DNA from: Gluconacetobacter azotocaptans
Lineage (GTDB): Bacteria > Pseudomonadota > Alphaproteobacteria > Acetobacterales > Acetobacteraceae
Assembly: GCF_014174355.1 (NCBI RefSeq)
Contig: NZ_JABEQF010000001.1
Span: 1-64,000, forward strand
Length of the DNA: 64,000 nucleotides
Reading direction: 5' to 3'
Below the pieces are notes generated by a model. That model was not told the origin of the DNA. It was given only the letters and a program-made list of their open reading frames with translations, and ran no database searches. Positions within the stretch are counted from its first letter, which is position 1, and each line of letters opens with the position of its first letter. The position numbers and the translations under genes were made by a program. Positions 40,365-53,771 of the stretch are shown piece after piece.

Positions 40365-41401
40365 GGGCTTCTTCCGCGCCAGGCGTGCAGCGCATGATCA
40401 AGGCGGACCCATGCCTGTTCGTCTCCCGGCAGGCCAAGGCGCAGGGCGTCCGGTTGCGCGCTGAATCGACGGGTGGCGATCCCGTGGCGGCAGAGATGGG
40501 CCCACAGCTCCGGTGCGTCGTCTGTCCGGAGCAGGGTGAACAGGCGTGCGTGACCTTCATGGCGCAGGCCTGCAGCCTCCAGAAGTCCGGTCAGGCGGTC
40601 CTTCGCGCGGGACGCGGCCAGACGGGCCCGGTCCAGCCAGCGTGCATCCCGCAGAGCCTGGCGGCCGGCGGCCAGGGCAAGGCTGCCGACGGGCCAGGCG
40701 CCGATCAGGTTGCGCGTCCGTTCCGCCGTTTCCGGGGAGGCCAGGAGAAATCCCAGCCTGACCCCAGGCAGTCCATAGGTCTTGCCGAACGAGCGCAGGA
40801 CGATCAGGCCCGGATGTGGCAAGGCCGGTATCAGGCTTTCACCGTCGAAATCGGCAAAAGCCTCGTCCACGACCAGATGGTTTCCGTGTGATGCGCACCG
40901 GTCGGCAAGGTCCCTCAGTATCGCTGCCGAGAGAATGCGCCCATCCGGATTGTTGGGATTGCACACGATACAGACGGTGCCGGGTTCTGCCGATTGCCGT
41001 ACGAGATCGTCAGGATCGACGACGTTCCGCACCGCCATTCCTGATTGCTGCCATGCGGTTGCGTGCCCGGAATAGGTCGGGCCCAATATGCACGCGGACG
41101 ATGCGGTGACGATACGCGGCAGCAGGGAAATCAGGCTCTGGCTGCCGGGCCCGGTCGCGACCATGTCCGGATCGGCGGCACCATAGGCTGCGGCAGCCGC
41201 CTCGCGCAGGTCGTCCTCCTCATCCGTTTCCGGCAGCCGGGCCAAGGTCTGGAGCGAAGGCATCGCCAGCGGATAGGTCTGCGGGTTGATGCCAGTGGAC
41301 AAATCGATGAACGGGCGGGGGGCATCGGGGAAATGGCGCATGATCGCCCGCACCTGTCCGCCGTGTGCTTCCGGCCGATCCGGTTCTCGCCTTGTCATCA
41401 T
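40361..41401 (-). CDS. L-threonine-O-3-phosphate decarboxylase (CobD; CobC in Pseudomonas naming)
   Basis: A 346-residue PLP enzyme making the aminopropanol phosphate linker of cobalamin. The aminotransferase fold is seen in FIDLSTGINPQTYPL, CNPNNPDGRILS and the Schiff-base Lys in SFGKTYGLPGVRLGF. Overlaps cobF by four bases. Confidence 0.88.
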   Translation of the reverse strand: MMTRREPDRPEAHGGQVRAIMRHFPDAPRPFIDLSTGINPQTYPLAMPSLQTLARLPETDEEDDLREAAAAAYGAADPDMVATGPGSQSLISLLPRIVTASSACILGPTYSGHATAWQQSGMAVRNVVDPDDLVRQSAEPGTVCIVCNPNNPDGRILSAAILRDLADRCASHGNHLVVDEAFADFDGESLIPALPHPGLIVLRSFGKTYGLPGVRLGFLLASPETAERTRNLIGAWPVGSLALAAGRQALRDARWLDRARLAASRAKDRLTGLLEAAGLRHEGHARLFTLLRTDDAPELWAHLCRHGIATRRFSAQPDALRLGLPGDEQAWVRLDHALHAWRGRSP

Positions 41402-42171
41402 CCGCCCTCCGTGACGCTGCCTGCATGCCGCCGCAACAGATAGATGTCCATGATCCAGCCATGGCGGGCGCGGGCCTCGGCCCGGGCGGCGATAATGCGC
41501 GGTCCGGTCTGCGCGAGCGGGCCGGAGAGCAGAATCTGCTCGGCCATGCCGACATAGGCGCCCCAGTGGATGGTGATGGCGTCGGCGCGGATGTGCTGGA
41601 ACGAACAGTCGCCATCCAGCATGACCACGACGGTATCGGTTCCTGGCGGCCAGCCATGGTCGCGCAACTGGCGCCCGGTGGTGACCAGAAACGGGGCGCC
41701 GATATCGTTGAGCGCGATGGCGTGGGCGGCGGCCAGCATGTTCAGCGACATGATGCCGGGAATGCTGCGCACCGTCTTGGGGGGCGGGTTCAGCCGGGCG
41801 GCAATCCGCTGGGTGCTGTCATACAGGGCGGGATCGCCCCAGACGAGCAGCGTGACCGTGCCACCTCGGGGCAGGTTGGCATGGATGGCTTCGTTCCACG
41901 CATGGGCGATCGCATCGTGCCAGTGCGCGACGCCTCTGCGGTAGTCGGGGTCGGCGGTGTTGCGGCGCGGCACGTCGAATTCGGCGATGCGGATGGCCGG
42001 GTTGGTCAGGACCCGCACGCAGATGGCGCGGCGCAGTTCGGCAAGGTCGGCCTTGTCGTCGCCCTTGCGCGGTATGAGGATCAGGTCGGCAGCATTGAGT
42101 TCCCGAACGGCCTGGAGGGTCAGATGTTCGGGATTTCCCGTGCCGATGCCGACAAGGACCAGATCGATCAT
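41398..42171 (-). CDS. Precorrin-6A synthase (deacetylating) CobF
   Basis: A 257-residue SAM methyltransferase that methylates C-1 and expels acetate, specific to the aerobic pathway. LVGIGTGNPEHLTLQAV is the tetrapyrrole-methylase start and LLVWGDPALYDST the second motif. Overlaps cobA and cobD by four bases each. Confidence 0.92.
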   Translation of the reverse strand: MIDLVLVGIGTGNPEHLTLQAVRELNAADLILIPRKGDDKADLAELRRAICVRVLTNPAIRIAEFDVPRRNTADPDYRRGVAHWHDAIAHAWNEAIHANLPRGGTVTLLVWGDPALYDSTQRIAARLNPPPKTVRSIPGIMSLNMLAAAHAIALNDIGAPFLVTTGRQLRDHGWPPGTDTVVVMLDGDCSFQHIRADAITIHWGAYVGMAEQILLSGPLAQTGPRIIAARAEARARHGWIMDIYLLRRHAGSVTEGG

Positions 42172-42905
42172 GGGCGTCCTCCCTCAGGCTGGTTGCCCAG
42201 CGCGCCATAGAGGATGAGGGCGGGCGCGCTGCTGGCATGAGTGGCCAGCATCCCGGCCAGTTCGGCGACCGTGGTGCGCAGAAGACGCTGTGCGGGACGA
42301 CTGACGGCCTCGGCCAGCAGAGCGGGGGTTTCGCCCGGCAATCCGGCGGCGAACAGAAGGGCCGCCAGCTTCGGGAAGGTGCGCCTGCCCATGAACACGA
42401 CGGTCGTGGCGGTGGGATCGGCCAGCGCCGTCACGTTCAGTTCTTCGGGCAGATCGCCCGTGATGTCATGACCGGTCACGAACTGGACACGCCGGGCGGT
42501 CAGGCGGCGGGTGAGGGGGATGCCGGCGGCGGCGGCTGCCGCACAAGCCGAGGGCACGCCGGGGATGATCTCATAGCCGATGCCGGCCGCGTCCAGGGCG
42601 ATGAGTTCCTCCTCCAGTCGGCCGAAAATGCCGCTGTCGCCGGATTTCAGGCGGACGACCCGCGCCCCTGTCATCGCATATTCGACCAGCAGCCGGCTGA
42701 TGCTGTCCTGCCGGGGCGACGGCCGGCCGGCGCGCTTGCCGACGCTGACCAGGTCGGCGTCGGGCCGGGCATGGGCGAGGATCGGCCCGGAGGACAAATC
42801 GTCGAACAGGATGGCATCGGCTGCCTGTAGCCGCGCCACGGCCTTCAGCGTCAGCAGTTCCGGATCGCCCGGCCCGGAGGAGACGAAGGAGACGAAGCCG
42901 CTCAT
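42168..42905 (-). CDS. Uroporphyrinogen-III C-methyltransferase CobA
   Basis: A 245-residue SUMT that makes precorrin-2 from uro'gen III, the entry step. FVSSGPGDPELLTLKAV, VGKRAGRPSPRQDSI and VVRLKSGDSGIFGRLEEE are the family motifs. There is no CysG-type dehydrogenase domain, as in dedicated cob enzymes. Confidence 0.92.
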   Translation of the reverse strand: MSGFVSFVSSGPGDPELLTLKAVARLQAADAILFDDLSSGPILAHARPDADLVSVGKRAGRPSPRQDSISRLLVEYAMTGARVVRLKSGDSGIFGRLEEELIALDAAGIGYEIIPGVPSACAAAAAAGIPLTRRLTARRVQFVTGHDITGDLPEELNVTALADPTATTVVFMGRRTFPKLAALLFAAGLPGETPALLAEAVSRPAQRLLRTTVAELAGMLATHASSAPALILYGALGNQPEGGRP

Positions 42906-44212
42906 GTCGCGGGCGCGATCAGGTGGAAGAAGGTGCCGGTGGCCAGCCCGCGCCGCGACCCGGCTTCGGGCACGGCAGCGCCATTGGCGTCGATTGTCTG
43001 TGCCAGCGTGTCGTCCGGCTGGCTGGCGATGGTGGCATAGTGGAATTCGTGCCCGCGCAGCCGGGTGCCCGCCTCATGGCCGGGGATCGGTGCGCGGAGC
43101 GTCGCCAGCCGGTAGCCCAGATGCATCCGCCGTCTGGCAAAGGAGGTTTCAAGGCCCAGCAGGCCGGCCATTGCGTGCCGTGTCCCCTGCGGATCGATCA
43201 GTCCGGCACCCATTGCCATGTATCCGCCGCATTCACCATGCACCGGCTTGCGCACGGCGAACTGCCGCAACCCGTCGCGGAAACGGGTGGCGGCGGCCAG
43301 CGTGCCGGCATGGAGTTCGGGATAGCCGCCGGGCAGCCAGCAGGCATCGGCGCCCGGGTCCGGTGCCTCGTCCGCGAGGGGGGAGAAAGGCACGATTTCC
43401 GCCCCTGCCGCGCGCCATCCTTCGATCAGATGCGGATAGACGAACGAAAACGCAGCATCGCGGGCCAGGGCCACGCGATTGCCGGGCGGCACCACCGCGC
43501 GTGGCCGGCCCTGGCCGCCGAAGCTGCCGCCCGCGAGAGACAGGATCGGATCCAGATCCACCTGAGCGGCGATGAAGGCGCCGAGTTCGCCCAGCAGCGT
43601 GGCAAGATGAGGCTGCTCTTCGGCCTGAACCAGGCCGAGATGCCGTTCAGGCAAAGCGATTGCCTCGCGGCGCGGCAGGGCACCCAGAACGCGAATGCCT
43701 GCGGCCGCCATGCCGGCGCGGATCAATGCCTCGTGGCGCGGGCTGGCGACCCGGTTGAGGATCACCCCCGCCAGCCTGACGGTGGGGGACAGCGTCGCAA
43801 AACCATGGGCGATGGCGGCGGCGGACTGGGCCTGGCCGGAAACGTCCAGCACCAGCACGACCGGCCAGCCGGTCAACGCCGCCAGATCGGCGCTGGCGCC
43901 ATTGCCCGCCTCGCCCGCCGATGCCACGCCATCGAACAGGCCCATCGAGCCTTCGGCGATGATCAGATCGGCGTCCCCCCGGGCGCCGACCAGCCCCGCG
44001 ATCCGCTCCGACGACATGGCCCACGTGTCGAGATTGACCGATTCTCGCCCCGATGCGGCGCTGTGGAAGGCCGGGTCGATATAGTCCGGCCCGTTCTTGA
44101 AGGGCTGTACCGTCAGGCCGCGTGCCCGCAGGGCGGCCAGCAGGCCCAGCGTGACCATGGTCTTGCCCGCGCCCGAGGCCGGGGCGGAGATGATGAGGCC
44201 GGGGCAGGTCAT
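42902..44212 (-). CDS. Cobyrinate a,c-diamide synthase CobB
   Basis: A 436-residue enzyme with an ATPase domain ([21 protein letters not shown]-loop, [20 protein letters not shown]) and a C-terminal class-I glutamine amidotransferase-like domain with the Cys in [16 protein letters not shown]. It amidates hydrogenobyrinic acid. Overlaps cobM by four bases. Confidence 0.92.
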   Translation of the reverse strand: MTCPGLIISAPASGAGKTMVTLGLLAALRARGLTVQPFKNGPDYIDPAFHSAASGRESVNLDTWAMSSERIAGLVGARGDADLIIAEGSMGLFDGVASAGEAGNGASADLAALTGWPVVLVLDVSGQAQSAAAIAHGFATLSPTVRLAGVILNRVASPRHEALIRAGMAAAGIRVLGALPRREAIALPERHLGLVQAEEQPHLATLLGELGAFIAAQVDLDPILSLAGGSFGGQGRPRAVVPPGNRVALARDAAFSFVYPHLIEGWRAAGAEIVPFSPLADEAPDPGADACWLPGGYPELHAGTLAAATRFRDGLRQFAVRKPVHGECGGYMAMGAGLIDPQGTRHAMAGLLGLETSFARRRMHLGYRLATLRAPIPGHEAGTRLRGHEFHYATIASQPDDTLAQTIDANGAAVPEAGSRRGLATGTFFHLIAPAT

Positions 44213-44991
44213 TCCGCCTCCGGGAAGCGGGGGGTGGTGCCGACGGGGCGGAAACGGCGGTCATAATCGCCGGCATAGAGGCGGCTTTCGCCGAAGTCCG
44301 TAGCCCCGATCGCAGGACCGACCAGGATCAGCGCCGTGCGTTCCAGTTCGGTGGCCAGCGCGGCTTCCAGCGTCTCCAGCGTGGCATGGACGATGCGCTC
44401 GTCCGGCCAGCTTGCGCGCCACACGATGGCGACGGGGCAGTCGGCACCATAATGCGGGGTCAGTTCGGTAAGGACGCGGTCCAGCACATGGATCGACAGA
44501 TGGATCGCCAGCGTCGCACCTGTCGCGGCGAAGGCGGCGAGGGTCTCGCCCGGCGGCATGGAGGTGGCCCGGCCGGAGGTGCGTGTCAGCACGACCGACT
44601 GGGCAATTCCCGGCAGGGTGAGCTCCGCGCCCAGCGCGGCGGCGGCGGCGGCGAAGGACGGCACGCCGGGCGTGACGTCGTAGGGAATGTCCAGCGCGCG
44701 CAGGCGGCGCAGTTGCTCCCCCATGGCGGACCATACAGACAGATCGCCGGAATGCAGCCGGGCGACGTCATGGCCTGCTGCGTGGGCGGAGACGATTTCG
44801 GCAATGATCGTGTCGAGCGAAAGGGGCGCGGTGTTGACGATGCGCGCGCCGGGCGGGCAGTGGTCGAGCAGCGCCGCCGGCACCAGTGATCCGGCATAGA
44901 GGCAGACGGGGCTGGCGGCGATCAGGTCCCGCCCGCGCAGGGTGATGAGGTCCGGCGCGCCTGGTCCGGCGCCGATGAAGTGAACCGTCAT
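44209..44991 (-). CDS. Precorrin-4 C11-methyltransferase CobM
   Basis: A 260-residue SAM methyltransferase. [20 protein letters not shown], then [15 protein letters not shown] and [15 protein letters not shown] are the characteristic segments. The product is precorrin-5. Confidence 0.92.
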   Translation of the reverse strand: MTVHFIGAGPGAPDLITLRGRDLIAASPVCLYAGSLVPAALLDHCPPGARIVNTAPLSLDTIIAEIVSAHAAGHDVARLHSGDLSVWSAMGEQLRRLRALDIPYDVTPGVPSFAAAAAALGAELTLPGIAQSVVLTRTSGRATSMPPGETLAAFAATGATLAIHLSIHVLDRVLTELTPHYGADCPVAIVWRASWPDERIVHATLETLEAALATELERTALILVGPAIGATDFGESRLYAGDYDRRFRPVGTTPRFPEAE

Positions 44992-45356
44992 TCGTCGTTC
45001 CCCTCCGCAATCGCGGCCACGGCCATCCCGTCGGCGGAGACCGCGCGGGGGGCGAGCAGGTACGCCCCCGCTCCGGCGGCGGCCAGTGCGACCGCTTCGG
45101 CAACGCTGCCGGTTCCGAAACGGGCCATGACGCGGTCCGAACGGGTTGGCGTGCCGACATGCGCCAGCGTTTCGGCGGCCAGCGCGCGGATGGGCAGGCC
45201 CAGTTCCTCCGCCAGTGCCAGCAGGGCGGGCGAGGCGGCCTTTTGCGCGACCGTGGCCAGGGCGTCGATGCCTGTGGCGCCACCCGCCGCCGCCAGGGCA
45301 TCGCGCAGCGATGTGAGGCTGGCGGCCTGCCGGAAGCCGAAGCCTGCGACTTTCAT
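44988..45356 (-). CDS. CobE / CbiG C-terminal-domain protein
   Basis: A 122-residue protein: [35 protein letters not shown]-type helix and [18 protein letters not shown]. In the aerobic pathway CobE corresponds to the C-terminal domain of anaerobic CbiG and binds a corrin intermediate. ATG at 45356 overlaps the cobL stop by four bases; the longer upstream open frame is rejected. Confidence 0.88.
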   Translation of the reverse strand: MKVAGFGFRQAASLTSLRDALAAAGGATGIDALATVAQKAASPALLALAEELGLPIRALAAETLAHVGTPTRSDRVMARFGTGSVAEAVALAAAGAGAYLLAPRAVSADGMAVAAIAEGNDE

Positions 45357-46534
45357 CGTGTCACGCTCCACTGCACGACGGGACGCGCCGGGCGCCATCC
45401 GCGCATCGACCCCAGGGGTGCCGCGCTCGCCAGTTCGATACGCAGCAATTCGCCCCCCTTCTGGACATGCCATACGGTCAGCAGCGATTCGGTTTCCAGC
45501 GTGACGCCGTTTGCGACGATCCGCGTTCCGGGCGGCAGCACGGTCCACAAATGATCCAGCAGGGCCGCACGGGCACCGCCGCCGATGAAAACGGCATCCG
45601 GATCGGGCAGGCCGGCCAGCGCGGCCGGGGCTTCGCCTTCTATGACCCGGAGGAGGTGATCCAGACCCAGGGCCTGTGCGTTGGCGCGGATGGTTGCGGC
45701 GCGGTCGGTGCGGGTTTCGACCGCGATGGCCCGGCCGCCGGCCAGGCACCATTCCGCCGAAATCGATCCCGATCCGGCGCCGAGATCCCACAGGATTTCA
45801 CCGGGGCGCGGTGCGAGGGCCGAGAGCGTGAGGGCGCGGATCGGGCGCTTGGTGATCTGCCCGTCATGGATGAACGTGCCGTCGGGCAGGCCCGACGCCC
45901 GGCCCAGCCCCGGCGGCCCCGACATGGCGATGGCAACGGCAACAGGTGCCGCGACGTCCGTGAAGGTGAAATCCGCCGCGAGGACAGTGCGGATGCGCTC
46001 GCGCGGGCCGCCCAAAGCCTCCATGACGTGGAGCGTGGAGGCGCCGAACCCCTGCGTGACCAGCCACTGCGCCAGATCTCCGGCAGCCGCTCCATCGCGC
46101 AGCAGACAGATCGCCCGCCCATTGGCGTGCAGCGCGGGTCTCAGCCGTTCGAACGGCGCCGCGTGCAGCCCCAGGCAGGAGACCTGTTCAAGGCGCCAGC
46201 CCAGCCGGCTTGCCGCCAGGGAAAAGGTCGATGGTGCAGGGTGGGCGACCCACTCGCCAGGATCTAGGCGGGCGGCAAGGCTGGCGCCTGCGCCGAACCA
46301 GAACGGATCGCCCGATGCCAGCACCACCACCTTGCGTCCGCGCTCGGCCAGCACCGGGTCGACCGAGAAGGGTACCGGCCATGCGCGGCCCCTGTCGTCC
46401 GCCTTCACCAGCGCCAGATGGCGGGGGCCGCCGAAAATCACGTCGGCGCGGGTCAGTTCGGCATGGCATGCCGCGGACAAACCTGCCATGCCGTCTTCAC
46501 CGATGCCGATGATCGCAAGCCAGGGGTCAACCAT
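45353..46534 (-). CDS. Precorrin-6Y C5,15-methyltransferase (decarboxylating) CobL
   Basis: A 393-residue fusion of CbiE-like ([39 protein letters not shown]) and CbiT-like ([20 protein letters not shown]) domains, methylating C-5 and C-15 and decarboxylating. The ATG at 46534-46532 overlaps cobK's ATG on the other strand by two bases, so no separate promoter space exists between them. Confidence 0.92.
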   Translation of the reverse strand: MVDPWLAIIGIGEDGMAGLSAACHAELTRADVIFGGPRHLALVKADDRGRAWPVPFSVDPVLAERGRKVVVLASGDPFWFGAGASLAARLDPGEWVAHPAPSTFSLAASRLGWRLEQVSCLGLHAAPFERLRPALHANGRAICLLRDGAAAGDLAQWLVTQGFGASTLHVMEALGGPRERIRTVLAADFTFTDVAAPVAVAIAMSGPPGLGRASGLPDGTFIHDGQITKRPIRALTLSALAPRPGEILWDLGAGSGSISAEWCLAGGRAIAVETRTDRAATIRANAQALGLDHLLRVIEGEAPAALAGLPDPDAVFIGGGARAALLDHLWTVLPPGTRIVANGVTLETESLLTVWHVQKGGELLRIELASAAPLGSMRGWRPARPVVQWSVTR

Positions 46535-47297
46535 GCCGCGCGTCCTCTTGCTGGGGGGCACGACCGAAGCCAGCCAGATGGCCCATGTTCTGGCCGAAGC
46601 GGGGACGGACGCCATCTTTTCCTATGCCGGCCGGACCGCGTCGCCGGCCCGGCAGCCCCTGCCGGTTCGGGTCGGCGGGTTTGGCGGGGTGGAGGGGCTG
46701 GCGGCCTATCTGCGCGAGGCGGCGATCAGCCACGTGATCGACGCCACCCATCCCTTTGCCGCCCGGATGAGCCGGAACGCGGTGGAGGCCTGTGCCGCCG
46801 CCGGCATTCCGCTGCTGGCGTTCGAGCGCGCGCCGTGGGTGGCGGCGGAGGGCGACGACTGGCGTGCGGTTGCCGATGTGGCGGGCGCGGTCGCCGCGCT
46901 GCCCGATGCGCGGGCACGGGTGTTCCTGGCGATCGGCCGGCAGTCGATCGATGCCTTCGCGGCCTGCCCGCAGCATGATTACCTGCTGCGTCTGGTCGAT
47001 CCGCCCGGCGCCGCCCTGCCGCTGCCCCACGCGGCCGTGGTCGTCGCGCGCGGGCCGTTCACGCCGGAGGAGGATCTTGCCCTGATGCAGGCGCATGGCA
47101 TCACCCATGTCGTGGCGAAGAATGCCGGTGGCGTGGGGGCGCGGGCGAAGCTGGATGCCGCGCGCGCGCTGGGCCTGCCGGTGATTCTGATCGACCGGCC
47201 CCACATGCCGCCGCGCCCTGTCGCACGCGCCGCCGACGCGGTGATGGCATGGCTTGGAGGTGGTTCGGACGGTCATCCCGCGCGCCTCGGCGTGTAG
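46533..47297 (+). CDS. Precorrin-6A reductase CobK, inverted within the cob run
   Basis: A 254-residue NADPH reductase: VLLLGGTTEASQMAHVLAEA, HVIDATHPFAARMSRNAVEA and HVVAKNAGGVGARAKLDAAR are the family motifs. It is the only plus-strand gene between cobW and the operon end, filling the gap between cobJ and cobL. Its start overlaps cobL's and its end overlaps cobJ's by 25 bases. Any transcript running through from cobJ to cobL is antisense to it. Confidence 0.92.
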   Translation: MPRVLLLGGTTEASQMAHVLAEAGTDAIFSYAGRTASPARQPLPVRVGGFGGVEGLAAYLREAAISHVIDATHPFAARMSRNAVEACAAAGIPLLAFERAPWVAAEGDDWRAVADVAGAVAALPDARARVFLAIGRQSIDAFAACPQHDYLLRLVDPPGAALPLPHAAVVVARGPFTPEEDLALMQAHGITHVVAKNAGGVGARAKLDAARALGLPVILIDRPHMPPRPVARAADAVMAWLGGGSDGHPARLGV

Positions 47298-48007
47298 ACA
47301 TGCCGCCCGACCCGTCGCGTCGCGGCGCTGCCGACCAGCACCACTGTCCGCATGTCGGCCATCTCGGCACGCGCCTCGGCCAGCGTCACCACGCTGATCC
47401 GTTCCTCGGGCGTCGTCACGGCGCGGGCGAAGATGATCAGCCGGTGCGGTCCGCATTCCGCGCGCAGGATCTCCAGCGCGCGGGCCAGTTGATGCGGGCG
47501 GCTGGCCGAGCGCGGATTGTAGAAAGCCATGGCGAAATCCGCCTGAGCGGCAAGGCGCAGGCGCCGCTCGATCGTTTCCCAGGGCTTGAGGTTGTCCGAC
47601 AGGTTGATCGCGCAGAAATCATGGCCTAGCGGTGCGCCGGCCCGCGCGGCGGCGGCCAGCATGGCGGTGATGCCGGGCAGGACGCGGATATCGATATCGG
47701 CCAGCCGCGGGGAATGCTCCACCGCCTCGAACACCGCCGAGGCCATGGCGAACACGCCGGGATCGCCCGATGAGACGACGACGACCCTGCGCCCGGCCGC
47801 CGCCAGTTCCAGCGCGTGGGTGGCCCGCGCCAGTTCCACGCGATTGTCCGTGGCATGCAGCGTCAGCCCCTCCCGCGCGGGGACGCGCGCCACATAGGGG
47901 ATGTAGCCGACCACGTCGGTCGCGTCGGCAAGGGCTGCCGCCACCTCGGGCGTGATCAGCGCCTCGTCACCGGGGCCGAGGCCGGCGACGACCAGCATGC
48001 CGGTCAT
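47273..48007 (-). CDS. Precorrin-3B C17-methyltransferase CobJ
   Basis: A 244-residue SAM methyltransferase that contracts the ring. VVAGLGPGDEALITPEVAAA, VSSGDPGVFAMASAVFEAVE and FAMAFYNPRSASRPHQLA are diagnostic. Start at 48007 overlaps cobI by four bases; M at 47998 is an alternative. Confidence 0.92.
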   Translation of the reverse strand: MTGMLVVAGLGPGDEALITPEVAAALADATDVVGYIPYVARVPAREGLTLHATDNRVELARATHALELAAAGRRVVVVSSGDPGVFAMASAVFEAVEHSPRLADIDIRVLPGITAMLAAAARAGAPLGHDFCAINLSDNLKPWETIERRLRLAAQADFAMAFYNPRSASRPHQLARALEILRAECGPHRLIIFARAVTTPEERISVVTLAEARAEMADMRTVVLVGSAATRRVGRHVYTPRRAG

Positions 48008-48750
48008 GCTTCGTCCCCATGGCCGGATTCGGGACGACGGCCCTGCCCATGCACCAGCACGATCGCGAAATAAGGGCAGTCGTTGTAGCCGGCTTCGGCA
48101 AGGCGGACCACCCGCTGGCCGGGCATGGTGCCGCGCTCGACCAGCCACGCTTCCTCCAGCCGGCCGGTGGCGGCCAGGGCCCGGCGCACCTTGGGCAGAT
48201 TCCTGCCGGTCTTCATCACCACCAGCGCGTCGGCGGCCTGCATATGCCGCGCCAGGTCGGCCTCCTGCATCGTGCCGGTCAGCACGGTGAGCACGTCGTC
48301 GCCCCAGGTGATCGGGATGCCGGTGGCGTTCCAGCAGCCCGTCATGCCGGTGATGCCGGGGACGATTTCCATCTCGACGCGACCCTGAAGGCGCGCATGC
48401 AGATGCATGAAGGAGCCGTAGAAGAACGGATCGCCCTCGCACAGCACCACCACATCCTGCGTGCGGGCCAGATCGGCCAGACGGTTCGCCCAGTCCTCGT
48501 AAAAGCCGGCGAGCGCGTCGCGATAGGCGGGGCTGTTCACCGGCAGTTCGGTGGTCACGGGATATTCCATCGGATATTCGATGACGCCGGGTGCCAGCAT
48601 CCCCTCGACGATCCGCCGCGCCTGTCCGGCGCGCCCGGCCTTGCGGAAATAGGCCACATGGCGGGCGGTGCGGATCAGCCGGTCGGCGCGCACGCTGATC
48701 AGATCCGGGTCGCCGGGTCCGAGGCCGGTGCAGATGATCTTGCCGGGCAT
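48004..48750 (-). CDS. Precorrin-2 C20-methyltransferase CobI
   Basis: A 248-residue SAM methyltransferase: CTGLGPGDPDLISVRADRLI, VVLCEGDPFFYGSFMHLHAR and VPGITGMTGCWNATGIPITW. It makes precorrin-3A. The stop overlaps cobJ's start and the start lies four bases after cobH's stop. Confidence 0.92.
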   Translation of the reverse strand: MPGKIICTGLGPGDPDLISVRADRLIRTARHVAYFRKAGRAGQARRIVEGMLAPGVIEYPMEYPVTTELPVNSPAYRDALAGFYEDWANRLADLARTQDVVVLCEGDPFFYGSFMHLHARLQGRVEMEIVPGITGMTGCWNATGIPITWGDDVLTVLTGTMQEADLARHMQAADALVVMKTGRNLPKVRRALAATGRLEEAWLVERGTMPGQRVVRLAEAGYNDCPYFAIVLVHGQGRRPESGHGDEA

Positions 48751-48754
48751 GATT

Positions 48755-49384
48755 CTATTCGGTCCGGCTGGCCAGCGCGTTGACCGCCGCGACCGTCATC
48801 GCCGAGCCGCCCAGCCGCCCCCTGACGGTCAGTGCGGGGGCCGGGGGCGTCCCCATCAGCGCGTCCTTCGATTCCGCGGCGCCGACAAAGCCGACCGGGC
48901 AGCCGATGATCGCCGCCGGCCGGGGGCAGGCGGCGTCTTCCAGCATGTTGAGCAGGTGGAACAGGGCGGTGGGCGCGTTGCCGATGGCCACCACCGCACC
49001 GGACAGATAGGGGCGCCAGAGTTCGAGCGCCGTGGCCGAACGGGTATTGCCGGTCTCGCGGGCCAGATCGGCCACGCCGGGGTCGTTCAGCGTGCAGATC
49101 ACATCATTGCCGGCGGGCAGCCGTGCGCGGGTAATGCCTTCACTGACCATGCGCGCGTCGCACAGGATCGGTGCCCCTGCCTCCAGCGCCGCGCGCGCCG
49201 CGATCGCCATGCCGGGTGAGAAGGCGATATGCCGTTCAAGACCGACCATGCCGGCCGCATGGATCATCCGTACGGCGACGATCTCCTCTTCCGGGGTGAA
49301 ACGGGCCAGATCGGCTTCCGCCCGGATGATGGCGAAGGACCGGCGGTAGATGGCCGCGCCATCGGTTTCATACAGGTGAGGCAT
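48755..49384 (-). CDS. Precorrin-8X methylmutase CobH
   Basis: A 209-residue isomerase moving a methyl from C-11 to C-12. The catalytic His sits in AVRMIHAAGMVGLERHIAFS; GCPVGFVGAAESKDALMG is the family C-terminal motif. Its ATG shares one base with the cobG stop (TGATG). Confidence 0.92.
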   Translation of the reverse strand: MPHLYETDGAAIYRRSFAIIRAEADLARFTPEEEIVAVRMIHAAGMVGLERHIAFSPGMAIAARAALEAGAPILCDARMVSEGITRARLPAGNDVICTLNDPGVADLARETGNTRSATALELWRPYLSGAVVAIGNAPTALFHLLNMLEDAACPRPAAIIGCPVGFVGAAESKDALMGTPPAPALTVRGRLGGSAMTVAAVNALASRTE

Positions 49385-50534
49385 CAGGATTTTCCCATCA
49401 GCGTTCCGGGTGTGGCCAGCAACTGTTCGACCGTGAGGGGATGGTGGATGGCAGAGGCGGCGGCGTTGCCGTCCCGGACAAGGCCAAAGCCATGGGCTTG
49501 TGCGACGAGGGTCAGCGAGGTCGGCCCGGGGTGCGCGCACCCTTTCGCGCAACCTGACACATGCAGCACCTTGCCCGCAGGGACATGCGGGGCGAAGGCC
49601 CGCGCCAGCGCCCGCGTGGGTTGCAGGGCCTGGGTGCAGCCGGGCTTGCCGGGGCAGGCGATGACCCGCAGCAGGGGATCGTCCGGGCGCGTGATGACAT
49701 CGTCGATGTCCGGTGCGCCCGTCCGCCCTTCGAGCAGCAGCATGCGCCACGGCGTGACGCGCAGGGGGGCAATGTCGGCGAGGGCGGACAGGGTGCGTGC
49801 CCGCATCTGCCCGAAGGCGAGGCCGATCATGAACCCGGCGGCCGATTGGCGGGGGGGCGGGGCCGGCGTGCCGGTCGTCGGCGCGGCCTGGATTGCGGTA
49901 AAGGCGGCGGGCAGCGTCGCACCGCCGGCCAGATGCGCCGCCATGCGCCCCCGACCGCCGCCGGCGATGAACCAGCGGGCGAGGCTCAGCGCGGTGTGGA
50001 CTGCGGTGTCCGGCGTGATCCGTGCGCCGCCGGCAGCGCCATCGGCCCGGCAGAGCAAGGCCCCCGTGGCGTCGCGTTCGATCCGGATATCGGCGGATAC
50101 CTCCCGCAGGACGGGGTTCGCGCCGGTATCGACGGCAAAGCCGAATTTGCCGGGCAGGTCGATCGTCCGGTCGTCCAGCAGGGCGCTGCCCAGTCGTTCG
50201 GCCAGTTCCGCCGTGCCGTCGCCGTCCTGCCAGAACGGGGTCACGACGATATTGCGCCTGGCCTCATCTTCGGGCGTCGGGTCGATGAGGCCCAGCGTCG
50301 CGAGGCCCGCGACAAGCGGGGCATGGGTCGGGTCGGTGATGCCGCGAATCTGGATGTTGGCCCGTGCGGACAGGTCGATCAGCCCGTTGCCGTATTGCCC
50401 GGCCAGATGCGCGATGCCGGCGGCCTGCGCCTGGGTCAGCCGTCCGGCGGTAGGACGGATACGGACCAGCAGCCCGTCGCCGGATGGCATCGGACGCAGG
50501 GCGCCGGGGCACCAGCCCTTGACCAGCGGCGCGA

Positions 50535-50538
<4 letters not shown>
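49384..50538 (-). CDS. Precorrin-3B synthase CobG
   Basis: A 384-residue nitrite/sulfite-reductase-like monooxygenase that hydroxylates precorrin-3A using O2, so the pathway is aerobic. The [4Fe-4S] Cys residues appear as CPGKPGC and GCAKGCAHPG. Start at 50538 overlaps cobN by four bases; the upstream frame to 50586 is out of family alignment. Confidence 0.92.
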
Positions 50539-53765
<3,227 letters not shown>

Positions 53766-53771
53766 GGCGGT

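Noticed and set aside
42923-44266. Plus-strand open frame of 447 codons opposite cobB
   Set aside because: Antisense shadow; cobB motifs on the minus strand are complete.
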